Shown here piece by piece: positions 60,301 to 63,300 of a stretch of 64,000 nucleotides of DNA. Made by a program: the position numbers and the translations under genes. Origin of the DNA: Spisula solida (taxonomy: Eukaryota; Mollusca; Bivalvia; Venerida; Mactridae); NCBI GenBank assembly GCA_947247005.1, contig OX365957.1, positions 12,682,817 through 12,746,816 on the forward strand, given 5' to 3'. Within the stretch, counting starts at the first letter, position 1. Every line of letters begins with the position of its first letter. A model generated the notes under the pieces. It did not search any database and was not told where the DNA came from. It saw only the letters and a program-made list of their open reading frames with translations.

Positions 60301-63300
60301 ACATGTATGAACGGAAGCAATGAAAATCTTAGATTCACTTATAAAACATGTTATATCATTTACAGGTTTAAGTTGATTGATTTATCTGGTCTCGGCGCCT
60401 TTTCACTACATCTCAGTGTGGAGATATGTTATGGTATTACCACGTGTGAGGCAATACTCGGTGTATTTGAAGATTTCCGATTAGAACGTCAGGAATGTAT
60501 AATAGACGGATGGCTGTCAGCTGGTAAAACATACGAATAATTTGTTTGTTTGTACACTGTAATACTGTTCTACATTTAACTACAAAATGTTGTCATGTTT
60601 TTCAATATGGCACTGTTTGGTTATTAGTTTCATAGAAGCGTTACAAGTTGAAAATGTCAACTTCGCAGAAACATAAATCAGTTGATAAGACAAATGAAAA
60701 TGAATTCCGCATTTTTGCAAAATCGGTCGTGTGTGAAACCAAACGTTCCTTAATTGTAAAAAGTAATTACCTACATAAGTATGTTAATGTGTCAACCTAT
60801 CTTATTTGATAAATAAATGAGAAGGGTTCTCGATAAAATGAATACTAGTAATCGACATTTTCAAAGTTGCCCCGTTTTTCATCATTTTGTGACTTTGGAT
60901 TCGCTAGGTTTACTTGCAAATAGCCAATTGGGTAATGATCAAATCAACTACCGTTAATTTCAACATCTTGTTTGGCAACGTGTCTGAAACAATTAGATAT
61001 ATGCATACACATGCACAGTTAATTTAGAATCAGACTAATAGTTCAAACGTCATGGTGAAATATACAGCTGTCTAGTTATTAGAACATCATTTAAGTGTAA
61101 ATTCTTAAGATACTTATAACTTGGCATTATCACTGCACTAAGAATCATTAAATATCATGTACGTTTGTACAACATGTCCATCATTCACATGTTTTATGAA
61201 ATATTTTGACACAAAATTGAAACTGAAACCACACGATCAAGCAGGCTATTTATTTAAAAAAATATAAAATACCAACGTTTCGGCTTTCACAAAGCCTTCA
61301 TCTATATAAGTATTTGTAAGTTTTGATCTATAAGCTGACACTCGTTGTCATGAAATAGGGTTGTTTCATACAATGACTTAATTTTAGAAAACAATTCGAA
61401 ATAATGGATCTTGAAAATACGATTTGTGTGGAAATCATGAATGCATTGTTTTATCGTGGCACATTTAAAACCCAATCCTTTATTTCATAACAGCTTTACA
61501 ATTGGTTACCAACGTTGTAATTTAAGAAATGTTTGTCAGCTAATCGCCAAGTGACACCTGCAAATTCCAAACATTGAGCACGCCTACAGTAGCAAGTATA
61601 TAAATGAGAGCAATATACGCATTTATATTGAACCCTCTCACGTATATAATTCATGTAGTTATGGATTTGTGTGACATTTTCAGATTTTTCCTATGAAAAC
61701 CTCGTACATTCTTTGAAGAATGGGTTTTCTAACATCCTCAATCAAGACATTGCGTCAGTGTATGCAGACTTTGTTGGCATAGCAAACTTCCTGTCACCAG
61801 GAGAGAACCAGTGTATTATTGGAGATGATCCTTTCCTCAGACATACTTTCATCTCAGGTTAGCACTAGCCTTGAACTAACTGACTTCTCCGTACACTTTG
61901 CATTTTCGAGATATGATACTACAATGTTTACCACGATATTTTGTTCTTGGCCAAATACCCGATATCGAAAAAAATATTTTTCTGATGCAATCTACGGTTA
62001 TAAATATCCTAAAAAAATACAAAATACATACACAAATGAATGATTGTTTATCAAATACATAAATTGACTATTTGTAAAAATAATTCATTAATGGTTTAAA
62101 TTAATTGATTCGCATAAAGTATCTAAGCCTGATGCACTTTTCTCAAAAAAACATTACTTACCTTAATATGTGATTGTATGCTTGTCTGTTTGTATTCATC
62201 CTTTTCATTTATATGAACATATAAATGTGTTTTGTTAAAATTGTCAACTTGTGTTGGTAATGCCATACTGTAAGTTTTGTCAAATACTAGTAAAGTATTG
62301 AAGTTGAAAAAGTTGGGTGTACAGTGACTATCATGCAAGGTTACGTAAACTACACTACTTCAGTTAACTTGTCGTAACTGTGATACAATTGTATGTTTCA
62401 GCTTGCAGTTATTTGCCATCGTATAATGGTTTGCCAGACTTTTTGTCGTGCCATATTAACGAAGATTGTAACACTTTGCGATGTTGTGTGTACATTGACA
62501 TTTTACAAAGAAGCATTTCGATCAATGTAACAATAAATGCATGTGACCATCGTGTTGCCTTTGATATAGATAAGTTCAGAAAAGAACTTTCTGTTGAAGA
62601 TGTTGGAACAACAGCTGACATAAACTTCTTTGGAGTTATTGAAATTGGGTAAGATTGTGAACTGAATGCAATTGGTCCCACTGTTAAAAATATGTGTATT
62701 GGTCCGGGACAAACCATTCAGTGTTATTGTGTTAGTCGTGGTTGATATTGGTTGTAGATAAATTTATGGGTTGTTCGATATGGAATAAAGAGCCTATAAT
62801 GGGTACCAGGGTGTAACAACGCCATTTAAAAAAATGCGACGTTTGGCTGTAAAAGGCCACGTTTGTTTCATTGCAAATTATACGTGGGAAATAAATTAAA
62901 CAGCCAACATTCGAGTGTGATATATTATACCGTTTATTTAATCACGCTACAGCTCTTAACGTTTACACGGAGAAATATACAGACAGTATTATAATGTATA
63001 ATACCTGTTTGTTAAATATGCAAAACAGTTGTTGTACAAAAATGTAAGTTGTAATGCCATTGATTTATAATCTTTTTCGTTTACCTGCAAAATCTCGTAT
63101 TTCTTTACAGGGTTCAGTTTGATTACCTTATGTCTCGCAATACCATGGTAACTACAGTCGGCATGAAAGTCTGTTTGGATAGTGAATCTTGTCTCTACAA
63201 TGATATACTCTTGAACAAAGCCAAGTTAGTTTTGCCATTATGTGATTGGGACGCTGGATTTCAGATTGAAGGTATTCATAATAAAAATAGAAATCCGAAT

